A stretch of DNA of 64,000 bases from Aplectana chamaeleonis (Eukaryota > Nematoda > Chromadorea > Rhabditida > Cosmocercidae), in the NCBI GenBank assembly GCA_029168955.1, contig JAPDOI010000176.1:1190501-1254500 (forward strand). Direction: 5' to 3'. Each line of letters opens with the position of its first letter. Positions within the stretch are counted from its first letter, which is position 1. This document shows positions 32,196-42,653 of this stretch, piece after piece. Position numbers and translations under genes: made by a program. A model generated the notes under the pieces. The model was not told where the DNA came from and did not search any database. It saw only the letters and a program-made list of their open reading frames with translations.

Positions 32196-32448
32196 TTCTG
32201 TATGGCGTTAATCCTGTTTATGTTAAACCTGTATCATTGTTGCTTGCAGTTTGTGAGAAGACCCCATTTTCTTCATGTGTGAGATTCATACTGTGTTGTT
32301 AGCGTTTTTTCAGTTTTTTTGATTTTGGATTATGTTTTGATTTTGAAGGAAATTGCATTGGAAGTAAATTTTTTGATGGATTTTGTGTAGATTAACGTTT
32401 TGATACTGTAGGGAAATGCGTAAGTCTACTGAGCAGTTTTAGCACAGT

Positions 32449-32460
32449 ACACACGTAGCG
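32449..32460. repeat. Left 12-bp target-site duplication of the RTE
   Basis: ACACACGTAGCG here is repeated exactly at 35738-35749, directly bordering the element on each side. Confidence 0.9.
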
Positions 32461-32672
32461 GGGGTGTGTATACAAGTCTGTTGGTACCTGCTCGTTGGTG
32501 CCCCTGCTTCTACTGAACCCAGCAGACGTTTGAGTGTACACAGGGAACGTTCGAGCGATATAGCGTGCACAACTATATCGCGAAAGTATCCCGCACATTG
32601 CATAAAGGTGTCGCCGTCCGGCACACTAAGGCCTCTGGTCCATAACACCTTAGGATCCGTACCTAGGGAGTC

Positions 32673-33677
32673 ATGGAGTCTTTGGCCACAAGCCACAATT
32701 TCGCCACCCTGAACTGTCGATCGCTGTCGAGTGATATCCAAAAAACTGCGCTATCCAGACTTCTGAGCTATTTCCATGCACCGTTTGCTGCTTTGCAGGA
32801 AACCCGCCTCAAGGATAGACCCGTCATCAGCGTCGGAGAGTACACCATCTACTGCGGTGACGCTGACGATAGGAGAGTGGGAGGCTGTGCAATAGCTGTA
32901 AGGAAAGATTTCAATGGTATGGTCAAGGAGTTCGGCTCAACGTCGTGCCGGAATGCATTCGTACGACTGCGCGATCACAGAGGATTCAATCTGTGGATAG
33001 TGAGTGCTCATGCGCCCACTGAAACCGTCGAAGACAATTCGAAGGATGCGTTTTATGAGGAACTCAATACGTTGCTGGCCAGGATACCTTGTCAACATGC
33101 TGTTGTCGTGGGGGTTGACGCAAATGCGAAGATGGGACTTGATCAGGAATCCGAAGTACTCGGTAAATGGTTCTACCCAGTGGAGCAAACATCGGACAAT
33201 GGCTACCGCCTTGTCGACTTTTGTGAACGCAGTGGTCTGATTATTGCATCGACATTCAAGAGGAATCATCGCCACCATCAGCTTACGTGGCAGGGACCAA
33301 CCCAGCTATCTCCAGAAGAGCAGCGGAAGCGGAAGATGACAACTTTGAAACTACAGCTTGACTATGTCCTGACGAGGAATATTCCAGTATCGGACATTCG
33401 AAGATCTAGAGCTGTGTGGGATGTCGCATTCGATTCGGATCACCGTCCTGTTCTGTTGAACTTCACTGCGGGGATTCATAAGAGGAAGCGAGGGGCTCAG
33501 CCTCTCCAGAGGATTGACATGACAAGTCTCAGAGATGAAGAGTGCAGAAGGAATTTCCGACAACGCGTTTCTATTCACATCGGAGTACGGACTAAGAAGA
33601 AACTTTGCGACGCGGATTCTTTTGTCAAGTGCATCCAGGACGCTTCTGAAAGAGGCACTTCCGGTTGTACAGCCTAA
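32673..33677 (+). CDS. RTE endonuclease domain (APE type), frameshifted at 3' end
   Basis: This is the N-terminal part of the RTE polyprotein. It carries the apurinic-endonuclease-like motifs in order: TLNCRSLS near residue 11, ALQETRL near 40 with the metal-binding glutamate, SAHAPTE near 111, VVGVDANAKMG near 146 with the catalytic Asp and Asn, LTWQGP near 205, LDYVLTRN near 228, and SDHRPVLL near 256. It would nick target DNA for target-primed reverse transcription. The ATG at 32673 is the first in frame after the 5' leader. From about 33645 the frame diverges from the family and ends SERGTSGCTA; the native frame continues in the overlapping reading frame at 33535-35697. Confidence 0.9.
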   Translation: MESLATSHNFATLNCRSLSSDIQKTALSRLLSYFHAPFAALQETRLKDRPVISVGEYTIYCGDADDRRVGGCAIAVRKDFNGMVKEFGSTSCRNAFVRLRDHRGFNLWIVSAHAPTETVEDNSKDAFYEELNTLLARIPCQHAVVVGVDANAKMGLDQESEVLGKWFYPVEQTSDNGYRLVDFCERSGLIIASTFKRNHRHHQLTWQGPTQLSPEEQRKRKMTTLKLQLDYVLTRNIPVSDIRRSRAVWDVAFDSDHRPVLLNFTAGIHKRKRGAQPLQRIDMTSLRDEECRRNFRQRVSIHIGVRTKKKLCDADSFVKCIQDASERGTSGCTA

Positions 33678-35697
33678 GAAGAAGTTCGCCTACGTCTCAG
33701 AAGAAACAACATCTACCTACAACAGAGTATGTGCTCTCCGAACTGCAGGAAACTTCGTGGAGGAGAAGCGTCTGAGGAGGAAGTTGCGTCGGCAGCTTCA
33801 AAGTGACCGCGAACGAGAGTGGACGTGTAGAGCTAAGGAGTTCGAGAAGGCTTGGGAGGAGAAGAATCCGAAGAAAGCGTACACGTTGCTGCGACAGTAT
33901 AGCGGGAAGATGAAGAGATGTTCTCCTGTCTTGAACACTACCAATGGAGTTGCAGTTGGTGATGCGACGCTGCCAATATGGAAGGATTACTTCAGTTCAC
34001 TACTGAATCGTCCAGCGCCATCAGTACCTGAGCTCCCGCATGTTCAGAGAGCACATTACGATGTCAGTGAGCAACCGCCGACTGAGTCTGAAGTTTTGGA
34101 TTGTGTCCGGAAAATGAAGAATGGAAAGGCAGGTGGAGATGACAACATCACTGCTGAAATGCTGAAAGCTCTTCCTCCGTCTGGGATTCGTGAAATGACA
34201 AACACCATCCGTGCCATATGGATGAGCGAAAGGATACCCGATTCGTGGAGACATGCGATCATCGTACCTCTTCACAAGAAGCTATCCGTCACGGATCCTA
34301 AGAACTACAGAGGAATCTCTCTACTTCGTGTCATGTACAAGGTTTTAGAACGTATCATTCTCGAGCGACTTATCAAACATCGTGAAGGAACGACCAGAGA
34401 TGAGCAAGCCGGTTTTCGACCTGGAAGATCGACCATCGACCAAGTGTTCGTCGTGAGAAGAGTAATTGAATCGTGGCAGCGGTTTTCGAAGCCATTACAG
34501 CTTGCTTTTTTGGACTTTGAAGCCGCGTTCGACTCTCCTCATCGTGATCGATTGCTCAATGCTCTGCGAGCAGATGGAGTCCCGGAAAAGTATGTTCGGT
34601 TAATCGAGGACATGAACAAAGGAACAACAGCAGCAGTTCGTACACCTGTCGGATTTACGTCAGCTTTCGAGGTGAAAACAGGAGTAAGGCAAGGAGCCGT
34701 TGCAGGACCTTTTCGTTTCAACTTCGCCGTTGATGACATCATGCGTAGAGTTGCAGAACAGTTTCCTGCGGATGTGATCCTAACACCATCAGGACGCTCC
34801 CTTGTCGACCTGGAGTACGCCGACGACATTGTGTTATTCGCTGAAAACAACGCAAAACTGCAAAGGATTGTGAACCTCGTTTCGAAGTATGCCGCAGCCT
34901 ATGGACTTCGTCTTCGTCCCGACAAATGCAAGCAGATGTGGGTCTCTCAGAGGCCTTCAACTGGAGTTTGTGTGGACGGACAACGTATCGAACTGGTGGA
35001 CGATTTCTGTTTTTTGGGCTGTTTGCTGAAGAACGATGGTAGTTATGCAGCGGATATTCGACAACGATGTGCGAAAGCTACGTCTGCATTCAATTCTCTA
35101 ACCAAGTGTTTGTGGTCTACCACCATCGCGAAGGAAGTCAAGTTGCGCGTCTACCTATCCGCTATTCACCCTATCATGATGTACGGATCGGAGACGTGGG
35201 CAGCACCGAAAACGCAGATGGAAAGGTTGGATTGCACGGAGAGGAAGCTTTTTAGGCGTTTGCTTGGATATTTCTGGCCGCGTGTATGCCATAACGAAGA
35301 CCTTTACAAGGAAATCGACGCAGTACATCAACGCTTGACACGAGGGAGGTGCCAGCATCTCCTAACGCCATCTCAAGCAGTAATGGAAAGTCGACTTCGA
35401 CTGCTCGGGCATATACTAAGAAGAACGCCGGATCGTCTCGTACAACACGCTTTAAAAATGCTTCCAAATCCTGTCTGGAAACGGCCACCTGGGCGTAGGC
35501 GAAAGTTCTGGACGGATGTGGTTAAAGAGGATTTAAAGTCACTCGGCATCGAAAGACAGTTCAGGCGCGATGTTTCGTTTCGCAGGAAATGGAATAGTGA
35601 CAGCTGGATGGAATGTGTTCAAATTGTGGCTGAAGACCGTGAAAAATGGACACGGCTGACTACTAGGACGGCACACCTCGGTGAAGATGCGGAATGA
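33535..35697 (+). CDS. RTE reverse transcriptase and C-terminal domain
   Basis: The real product probably begins in the endonuclease frame and enters this frame near 33649; the ATG at 33535 is only the first methionine of the open stretch. Motifs seen: MKNGKAGGDDNITAEML before the palm; RGISLL; AGFRPGRSTIDQVF; LAFLDFEAAFDSPHR (block A with catalytic Asp, about residue 325); GVRQGAVAGPF (block B); and LEYADDIVLFAE, with YADD at residues 428-431 (34816-34827). These metal-binding positions are intact. The C-terminal region (GSETWAAPK, RLLGYFWPRVCHNEDLY, RPPGRRRKFW) is typical of RTE. One extra or missing base near 33645-33650 separates it from the endonuclease; otherwise the frame is open for 720 codons. 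Confidence 0.9.
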   Translation: MKSAEGISDNAFLFTSEYGLRRNFATRILLSSASRTLLKEALPVVQPKKKFAYVSEETTSTYNRVCALRTAGNFVEEKRLRRKLRRQLQSDREREWTCRAKEFEKAWEEKNPKKAYTLLRQYSGKMKRCSPVLNTTNGVAVGDATLPIWKDYFSSLLNRPAPSVPELPHVQRAHYDVSEQPPTESEVLDCVRKMKNGKAGGDDNITAEMLKALPPSGIREMTNTIRAIWMSERIPDSWRHAIIVPLHKKLSVTDPKNYRGISLLRVMYKVLERIILERLIKHREGTTRDEQAGFRPGRSTIDQVFVVRRVIESWQRFSKPLQLAFLDFEAAFDSPHRDRLLNALRADGVPEKYVRLIEDMNKGTTAAVRTPVGFTSAFEVKTGVRQGAVAGPFRFNFAVDDIMRRVAEQFPADVILTPSGRSLVDLEYADDIVLFAENNAKLQRIVNLVSKYAAAYGLRLRPDKCKQMWVSQRPSTGVCVDGQRIELVDDFCFLGCLLKNDGSYAADIRQRCAKATSAFNSLTKCLWSTTIAKEVKLRVYLSAIHPIMMYGSETWAAPKTQMERLDCTERKLFRRLLGYFWPRVCHNEDLYKEIDAVHQRLTRGRCQHLLTPSQAVMESRLRLLGHILRRTPDRLVQHALKMLPNPVWKRPPGRRRKFWTDVVKEDLKSLGIERQFRRDVSFRRKWNSDSWMECVQIVAEDREKWTRLTTRTAHLGEDAE

Positions 35698-35737
35698 CCG
35701 CGTCAGGCGAAAGCCAACCTATTAAGTCAAGTAAGTC

Positions 35738-35749
35738 ACACACGTAGCG
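35738..35749. repeat. Right 12-bp target-site duplication of the RTE
   Basis: Exact copy of 32449-32460 (ACACACGTAGCG). Confidence 0.9.
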
Positions 35750-35827
35750 ATCGAGGAAGCTAGCGGAAAGGTAAGCGGTATGGAAAGCATTTTGAGACCC
35801 GGCTCCCTAAGAACGGCTTTACAGAGC

Positions 35828-35965
35828 CAACTAAGTCCCTGCAAAACTCAGCTTTGGTCCCTCCCAATAACAAACTTAGGAGGGACCAACCGCGGCCAAC
35901 CAACTCCCTGCAAAACTCAACCCTGTCCCTCCCAATAGCAAACTTAGGAGGGACCAACTCCGCCC
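35828..35965. repeat. 69-bp tandem repeat, two units
   Basis: TCCCTGCAAAACTCA begins at 35836 and 35905, 69 bp apart. Each unit contains a small hairpin of GGTCCCTCCC and AGGAGGGACC. It lies just inside the right arm of the possible inverted-repeat unit S. Confidence 0.8.
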
Positions 35966-36055
35966 ACTTTGGGGGATCGTCCCCAGCTGTCAGTGGGGAT
36001 GGAATGAGTTTGGGTTGGGGATCGTCCCAAGAGTTCATCAGAGTAATTTGTTGAA

Positions 36056-37890
36056 TATCGAACTTCAGAATGCGGCAAAGCATAACGATCTGAAGGAGAA
36101 ACAGTTCTGTTGCAAAAGCGGCAGGCTGGCATTAGTCTTTCGCTTTAAAATAGCGGTGACCTCATAGACGCTTATTTTGCGGCTTAGCTCTTTCACGTAG
36201 AATTTACGTAGAATATGCGGGCGCTGTAGCTAATTTTTCAACGATTAAGGCTTAACTTTCCGTAATTTACGTAAATTCTCGAGTCAAAATTGGACTATAT
36301 GAATCCGAAACTCTGGGCATCTCCGGTTTCCGTGTGAGGCATCTAGCTACGCGCTGGCAGAGTAAGTATAGTAGGTGGAACAAGCACGAACATTGCGGCT
36401 GGCTTCGCGGCGTTTCGATCGCGCGCGCCGATCTACCTCAGTAGCCCCTTAAACTAACTAGACTGAAGTCTGCAAGGAGGGTTTTGTAGCATACCATTTT
36501 TCCGTATTTTCAACGTTGCTTCAGAACCTCCCATTAATACAGGCCGTATCTTTTGCGTTTTGGACGCAAAAGACGCGAAAACGCGTCTTTTGTGTCCTTT
36601 TCTCATACCTCTGTTCAAAGTGGTCCATTCTGGAATCTGAAGAGATATTTAGAATTAGCATTGAGAGCTCTTTCTATTGAGCCCTCGTATGTCTTACTCT
36701 GCAACAAGGCATATAGGCGTCACACAATCAATCGAGTGCGCGCAACGCGAAGGCGGATTGTGGTCGGAGGATTGAATATGTTTATATAACCGTCGTGTAT
36801 ATCTTAGTGGAACACTCTGGAGGAATTTTGACTGACATATAGGGACATAAATTTCGACTTCTCCCATTTTAAAGTATTCATTTTCGGTCACTTCCCGGGT
36901 CATGTTCTCGTCACAAACGCTACCTTTTTTTGTGATCCTCTCCCAAATAGCACTAAAGCAGCCCAATCCAGAGAACTCGATTTTACCCCTTTCTCAGGTG
37001 TGCTAGAACAGCGTTTTTTGCCTTTTTTACCGCTCCGGGAGACCCACCAATCGTTCACCTCTTGAGCGCAAAACATCTGAATTTACAAGTGCGCTGAGTG
37101 TAGACTTTTTCAAAACAGTAACAACCGGTCTGGAGACTTTCTCCGCCTAGCGACACCCTTGTGATTTTGGGTAAAAAAATACCCGAAATCGCTGTCGTCC
37201 CATTCTCGGATCAAATGGGACCAATCGAAATGAGACTCGGCCAGTAAACTTTTTTATGATCTTCTTGCAGATACGCAATACAGCAGCTCGATCCGGAGAT
37301 TTCTCAATTTCTTTCAGACCCTCAAGCGTCACTCAGGGTCTCGATTAGGAAGGCTATTCACCTAAAGGCATCGTGCGCGCTGAAAATCATTTCCAATTAT
37401 TTGTGTGCAACCAAACGACTTGGGCTAGCTGACATCACCCACGAAACTTGCGGCTATAAAAATGCGCACCTTAAAAATTATGGCCACCTGAAAACAGCTC
37501 TGGGTCGATCATCTAGCATTTCTGGGTCGATCATGTAGCACTTTTTCCATGGATGTTGATGCGACCGTCAAACAACATGAAGAACATTTATGGCACAAAC
37601 TCCTCATGCGGGAAAACTTCAAAAATAACAGTGAGCAGGCCTCTGAATGCAGAAGATCTTCAAAAAAGATTTTTGCGCAAAATTCAAATCCAATTTAACA
37701 GCGTATTCAGGCTAGTTTTTCTTTACGAATCAAGGTTTTGAGCGGCTCTTTCGACGTTCTTGTTTCCTACAGAGGACAAGCTCTACAAAAACACGATAAA
37801 ATATTATATGGATTTCGGCGCTCACGATGCCTTGAGCGTGTTTTTTCGGTGTGCACTACTTCCCCCTTTCACCCACAGCCACTGCTACCG
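36056..37890. other. No gene seen; hairpin at 36564-36595 and short repeats
   Basis: CGCAAAAGACGCG and CGCGTCTTTTG form a hairpin at 36565-36593. CTCTGGGCATCTCCGG then TTTCCGTGTGAGGCATCTAG (36311-36350) matches the interior of the family D element at 26350-27465. CTGGGTCGATCAT is repeated 23 bp apart near 37500-37535. TAAAGGCATCGTGCGCGC (37363-37380) is a possible TTAA-type end without a partner. Open frames are unsupported. Confidence 0.35.
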
Positions 37891-38020
37891 TAAGGCCTAT
37901 TTCATACTAGCCGCGACGCGCGACAGCGGCAGTGCATCCGAACCATATCGATTTTCTATCGATACCTATCCCAAACACGATGTCGCGTGGATCGTCGCGG
38001 GAAGTATGCACCTGGCCTAA
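37891..38020. mobile_element. Small palindromic element, family L (130 bp)
   Basis: TAAGGCCTATTTCATACTAG with CCGCGACGCG at the left is answered by CGTCGCGGGAAGTATGCA with CCTGGCCTAA at the right. The middle (ATATCGATTTTCTATCGATA) is itself palindromic. Related sequence lies at 22085-22216. Confidence 0.7.
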
Positions 38021-38320
38021 AGTAATGCTGGATCGCTTGTCATGGCGAGCACCAACTCACCCATTCTCCCTCCCCATGCATCTGCGATCGTCTTTGGCTT
38101 GACTCTCCCATTCGTACGTTTGACCGGAATTCATGCTCCCAGCCGGCGAGTTTGCAAAACTTCTTCTTCGTTCACATCGCTTCAACGTTGACTTAAATGT
38201 CAACGCCCCGTAAAGGATATCGACTGAACGTATGTGACGCACCACATTTGGGCACTGCTTCTGTCCCTAGTCGGCTCAGCATATTCGAAAACCCTTGCAC
38301 ACATATAGTTTACGTCAATG

Positions 38321-38791
38321 TTAAAGGCGATGGTGCGGTTGCGGTCGATGCACTAACACTACGGTTGAAAAGCTGGCGCTTTGCCAGACTTCGCCATTGA
38401 TCGACAGCACAGCTGATATTCTGGTTGAGCCACAACTTTTTTTCGCGCTTGTTTCTGTTTTCTTTTTTGGTTCTGACTACTAATATTGCGAATAGGAGCT
38501 TTTCTTAGTGTGTGAGGTGAATTTGTCAATTGTGCTGGCTTTGTAGTGTTTTGTTTCAAAATTCGACTTTAAAATTAAAAAAAGACGGCAATAAAATACG
38601 GCCCGTATTCGCAATATTAACTGAGTCAGAAACAAAAATAAGGCAGAAAAAGCGCTTAAAGATGAAAAATCGTAACTCACTCAGAATATCAGCTGCGTTG
38701 TCGATCGATGACGAAACCTGGCAAAGCTCCAGGGTTCTCACCTTATAGTTAGTGATACTGCGTCGACCGCAACCTCACCATAGCCTTTTAA
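38321..38791 (+). mobile_element. TTAA family E, full-length copy (471 bp)
   Basis: The ends are TTAAAGGCGATGGTGCGGTT and the inverse of TTAAAAGGCTATGGTGAGGT, both with TTAA. Subterminal blocks include GACTTCGCCATTGATCGACA and the inverse TCGATCGATGACGAAAC, with GCTGATATTC/GAATATCAGC further in. The same hairpin is present in the short copy at 6689-6832. Non-coding. Confidence 0.85.
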
Positions 38792-39004
38792 TATTGCGGT
38801 AAATTATTTGTACTCACATTGGCTGAAACTCTCACCCATAGTTTGCTTTTAACAATTTGAACCAAACATACACCATTTCTGAATTTCACCAATTCGTAAT
38901 CCCAGCTCTTATAGGAATGATATTGATTTAAAGGCAGCACACACGCTCGCAAACGTGGTTGGAATAACAACATGAATCGAGATCGTACGGCTTACTACAT
39001 AATG
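38792..39004. other. Orphan TTAA-type end at 38931
   Basis: TTTAAAGGCAGCACACACGC (38930-38949) has the shared TTAAAGGCAG start, but no inverse partner was found to the right. Confidence 0.3.
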
Positions 39005-39220
39005 CTTGAAAAATTTGAAAAATTTTTCAATCCGAAAATTGAAAAATTTTCGTTCGAAAAAATTTCGAACAAACGAAATTTGAAAAAAAAATCGTTCGAC
39101 GAAATTTAGAACGAAAGGAATTTGAAAAAATTTTGTTCGACGAATTTGCGAACGAACGAAAACGAACGAAAAAAATTTCGAAAAATCTTTCAAAAATTTT
39201 TTCGAAAATTTCGTTCGTGT
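39005..39220. repeat. AAAATTTTTCG/CGAACGAA low-complexity palindromic tract
   Basis: Repeated GAAAAATTTT, TTTTCGTTCGAAAA and CGAACGAACG motifs alternate orientation, giving many overlapping hairpins. Frames through it are artefacts of the repeat. Confidence 0.6.
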
Positions 39221-40022
39221 ACAACTATAGGAAGCACCCAAGAGCAGTTCGGCTCGCTAAACGCACTGGACGCGGCAATCCAGCAGAGACGTGAGCGCAG
39301 TGGCTTTCCGTCGCGTACGTCGCATGTATCAGTCAAACTGTCACGGATGCGCCTAATTCTGTTTAGTCGATCAACGTGCCCTTCGGAGCTCTTGATTTGT
39401 TATGTGAAGTAGAACTGTGCTTTTATAGTGAGCACTGCGTTCCACAAGACTAGTCTCACTCCACTCCTGTAGCCTCACAAGTGAAACCATCTCAAGTGAG
39501 CGACAGAGAATCCACTACGTGCTACCTACAGCAAAATTGTGAGTGACCTAGGTGCTAGGTGTGGGCTGTCTTTCGCCATAAATGCAAAATAGTCATCGCG
39601 TATTCACCCATCGATTCGCACCTGAATGTCGCACCGGTATAGGCCGCAGTCTTTGGGTCGGCGCACACCCCCACCGCACCAAGCTCACTTACGGTTTGCT
39701 GCACGTCCCTGGATTTACTAGGCTCGGTCGCACTGGCCGCAAGCCCCTCTCATAGTCTATCACATTTTGGTCCGCTCAAAAAGGCGCCCATCCTTTGGAT
39801 CTCTAGCATTGATTTGCACGGAAACTTCATTCAGTGGTAGGAATTAACAGAATTTTTTCTGGCGATGGACAGGCTTCCATCCTTATTTCTTGATAGTGAC
39901 TCCTATACAGATCACATGTGGAACAGCGTTACTGGCATTCTCTGATCACCTGACACGTTCAAGGAGCTTTTGATATGCGGGATTTTTCTTCCTGTAAAGG
40001 CTAACGAAACGCCAAGTACATA
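39221..40022. other. No gene seen
   Basis: Non-coding stretch between the low-complexity tract and the hAT-like element. Nothing recognised. Confidence 0.35.
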
Positions 40023-40186
40023 GTAGTAACCAGGGCTGTGCGTAATTACGAATTACGATTTACGATTTATGAATTACGGGCGTTTTCGGCAATTTTTTTA
40101 CGATTTACGATTTACGAAATTGTGGTCTAAAATCGTAACGATTCGTAACAAATCGTAACAAACCGTGAAAATGCGCCTGAGAGCAC

Positions 40187-40380
40187 AACTCAAGCGATTA
40201 TCGGGTCCGAGCAGCCTGACAATTCGGCTCGTTCTTGTCTCAATCTGCGAGACGGCTTCTGTTGCTGGCCATGCTCCTTCCGTTCACCCGAACAGCAACA
40301 ACTGTGGCCAGAGATTGAAAAATGAACCGAACTGTCAGGCACCTCCGATTCCTGTTCGGTGCAACTCGGGGTCTAGAAAC
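40187..40380. mobile_element. Relative of the CTCAG/TA element, nested in the hAT-like element
   Basis: ACTCAAGCGATTATCGGG, CCTGACAATTCGGCTCG and the inverse GAACTGTCAGGCACCTCCGA match the arms of the small element at 49582-49702 (ACTCAGACGATTCTCGG, CCTGACAGTTCGTCTCG). Termini are eroded. Confidence 0.5.
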
Positions 40381-41390
40381 CCTCGAGATTTAAAATTTGC
40401 TGTCTAGAGCATGGTTAAGTTTGACACTTTTTTTGCAGTCCTAAAATTTTATTTATCTTTTTAATTTCAACTTTCGGTAAAGACTTTCTCCCAGAGCTTA
40501 GTCAGCAGCAGTGGGATCGATCATGGGATAGGGGCTCTCTACACACCGAGGAGGAGTTTTTCTCGCCTTTTGCAGCTCTAATTCCACTCAGGACCACTTC
40601 GATTGCATTGAGTAGTGTGTCGTGCCGAACTGCGTGAACAGGACAACTCCCTTCTGTGTGCAGAGAGCTCCTCTCTCGTCGGTCATGGCGAAATATAATA
40701 GTACGTGGCTGTTCTCTACAGGCTGGCCTATAGAGCAAATAGATTGGAACTCAAAATACACTTCGTTGCAGAATTTTAGGAAATTTCGAAAACAACCTCC
40801 ACCACGCGTCCGCCTTCAGTGGTTCAAAAGTGACGTGTAGAAAATCTGGTATTCCGTGAATTAAAATCTGCTGAGGATCGTCAAATTATTTTTTCTCACC
40901 TGAAAACACCATTCGACGAAGAGTTTTGCGAGGTTCCCGAAATAAACATTGGTAGATTTCTGTCTTCAGAGACAATCAAGCTTTGAGAGGAAAAGTAATT
41001 TTGAAGCTCGGTTCGAAACATTTCAACAAAAAAAAAGACGGCTGTAAAGTCGCCTACCTTTTCGAAAAAGTTATGAAATATTTTAAAATTTTAGAATTGG
41101 GCAATTCTAAATGCGAAAGAAAAGAATAGGTCAGGTAATTGTCTGTTTTCGAAACCCGCAATTTTAAGGAGGAACCTTCACATTTTTGCATTTCGGAACC
41201 CTACGCAACCTTCACCACTCTTCACCGGTTATCTCCACTCCATCAACCCTATATTTATGGGGATAAACGCTTGCAACTCCACTCAGAGTAACGCTTCGCA
41301 TATAAAGAGGGAGAATCTGTTTCTGCATCAAAATTGGTTTTTAAAATGTATATTTCATTTATAGAGGCCCCTCATGCAAGGGTCTTTCTC
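40381..41390. other. Interior of the hAT-like element; no gene seen
   Basis: A block near 40650-40700 (CTCGTCGGTCATGGCGAAAT) resembles dispersed repeat J. No coding evidence. Confidence 0.35.
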
Positions 41391-41915
41391 TTGAAGACAG
41401 TGTTCACGTTAAAAAACCTTATTCTTCTAGTTTTCGATGGTTTTGAGTGGATAAGTCCACCAAGTAGACGTTCATGGCGACAGGCCCCCACAGAAGACTC
41501 AAACACCGAAGAGAAGACTGCTAAAAACCTATTAAATATTCGTTTACGCCTGTTGGTGTGTTTTGTGCACTGCGGACAAAACGTCAAACCAAACGCCGCA
41601 AATGGTTTTGAGATTTGAAATTCTTAGGTAAGTGACTTCTTTGTATTCTGTTTCGTGGACCAAAAACTCTTGAAGAATAATATGGTTAAATGTCCATGTC
41701 TGGTTACTAGCCTCTTTCGGCACAAAGAATATTCAAAAATTCGGTGCCAGTTTCTCTAGTGAAATGAACTTGTGGCAACTGTTATATGACGTGGGCGGGG
41801 TGACCCAATGGGCTGGTTGTTCCACGAGATTTTCACCCACTTCTTAGCCGTTTTTCGTCGTACTTCCGTTCTTACTTTTCTTAGAGGGACCCAAAGCTTA
41901 CAATTCTGTCAAAAA
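41391..41915. mobile_element. TTAA family F, copy 2 (right end lost), nested in the hAT-like element
   Basis: It starts TTGAAGACAGTGTTCACG and follows family F in order: TTTTCGATGGTTTTGAGTGG, GGTGTGTTTTGTGCACTGC, CAACTGTTATATGACGTGGG, GAGATTTTCACCCACTTC. The sequence then departs from copy 1 near 41915 without a right terminus. Confidence 0.7.
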
Positions 41916-42539
41916 AAAACGGGCAGCTTTTTTATCCTGAACTTTTAACAGATAGCTTTGAACTCTCGAACTGCAATTTTTTCTCAACTTAGTGTTTCTC
42001 TCCTTGGTTTCCATTGAAATGTGTTTGGTAGAGCGATGATTCTTTATATTTTCGTATTCAAAAATAGGGCAGAATGTGGCACAGGTTTGGTACTTGATCA
42101 AGCCTGAAATTTAACTTTTGTCTATTTAAGTCGTTTTTATCCCAGGTACATACTGTGCTTCTCTGGGCCATATTACGGTCCGCAATTGCGTCTCGACACG
42201 CTTTGCGGCCGCGCGCATACGAGTCGGAAGAGTTTCTAGCGCCGCATCCGCCGATCTGTTGACTCTAGGTGGGTTTTGGAAACTGAAAAGTTACCAAAAT
42301 TGGAGAAATTCGTATAAAAAAGCCCTTTCGGGTCGTCTTTGGAGTTCCCTTATCGAACCAGGTTTGGCCTATGTGTGGGCTTGTTACTCATTATCAGTTA
42401 CGAATCACGATGTACGATTTACGAATTACGAGGATTTTGAAAAATTACGATTTACGATTTACGAAATTACAAAATCCAGTTACGCACAGCCCTGGTAGTA
42501 ACTGGCAGATATTGCATGTAATACCGCACGACTAAACAA

Positions 42540-42653
42540 ATGTTCATGCTTTATAGCACAAAACAGGTTTTGCCGTTTGCCGGCCATTTTTGGGGTTTGC
42601 CGTTGCCGTTACCGTTTGCCGAAATTTTAAAATCCTTTTGCCGCACACCCCTG
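42540..42653. mobile_element. Solitary hAT-like right end with TTTGCCG array
   Basis: TTTTGCCGTTTGCCGG motifs lead to GCCGCACACCCCTG (ends 42653). It is the same array and end as 661-783. No left partner was seen. Confidence 0.5.

Larger units (their letters stand above)
32461..35737 (+). mobile_element. Full-length RTE-clade non-LTR retrotransposon, 3277 bp
   Basis: A perfect 12-bp direct duplication brackets a unit with a 212-bp 5' leader, an APE-type endonuclease, a reverse transcriptase and a very short 3' tail (AAGTCAAGTAAGTC) with no poly(A). This is the compact layout of RTE elements. It has no LTRs and no separate gag-like ORF. The intact duplication and near-intact coding imply a recent insertion. 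Strong similarity to hookworm repeats annotated as endonuclease/reverse-transcriptase proteins is from recognition, not a search. Confidence 0.9.
29750..36055. mobile_element. Possible 6.3-kb inverted-repeat unit (S) enclosing the RTE
   Basis: AACTACTCTGATGTACTC followed by ATCGTCCCCAACCC (29752-29790) recurs inverted at 36016-36053 as AATTACTCTGATGAACTC with the same follow-on. Inside both ends lies TTGGTTGGCCGC, with blocks of GGGAGGGAC/GTCCCTCC. This fits one element invaded by the RTE, but two truncated relatives in opposite orientation would look the same. The interior holds an Argonaute-like exon and a frameshifted minus-strand fragment, but no transposase. Confidence 0.4.
40031..42494. 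mobile_element. hAT-like element with TTACGAT arrays, 2464 bp, perfect 8-bp duplication
   Basis: The termini CAGGGCTGTGCGTAA and the inverse (ends TTACGCACAGCCCTG) are flanked by GTAGTAAC on both sides (40023-40030 and 42495-42502), an exact 8-bp duplication. Subterminal arrays of ACGATTTACG/TTACGAAT units lie inside both ends (40045-40160 and 42405-42480). CAGGG ends plus 8-bp duplication indicate the hAT superfamily. No transposase frame is present, and two other elements (40187-40380 and 41391-41915) are nested inside, which explains the length. Confidence 0.9.
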
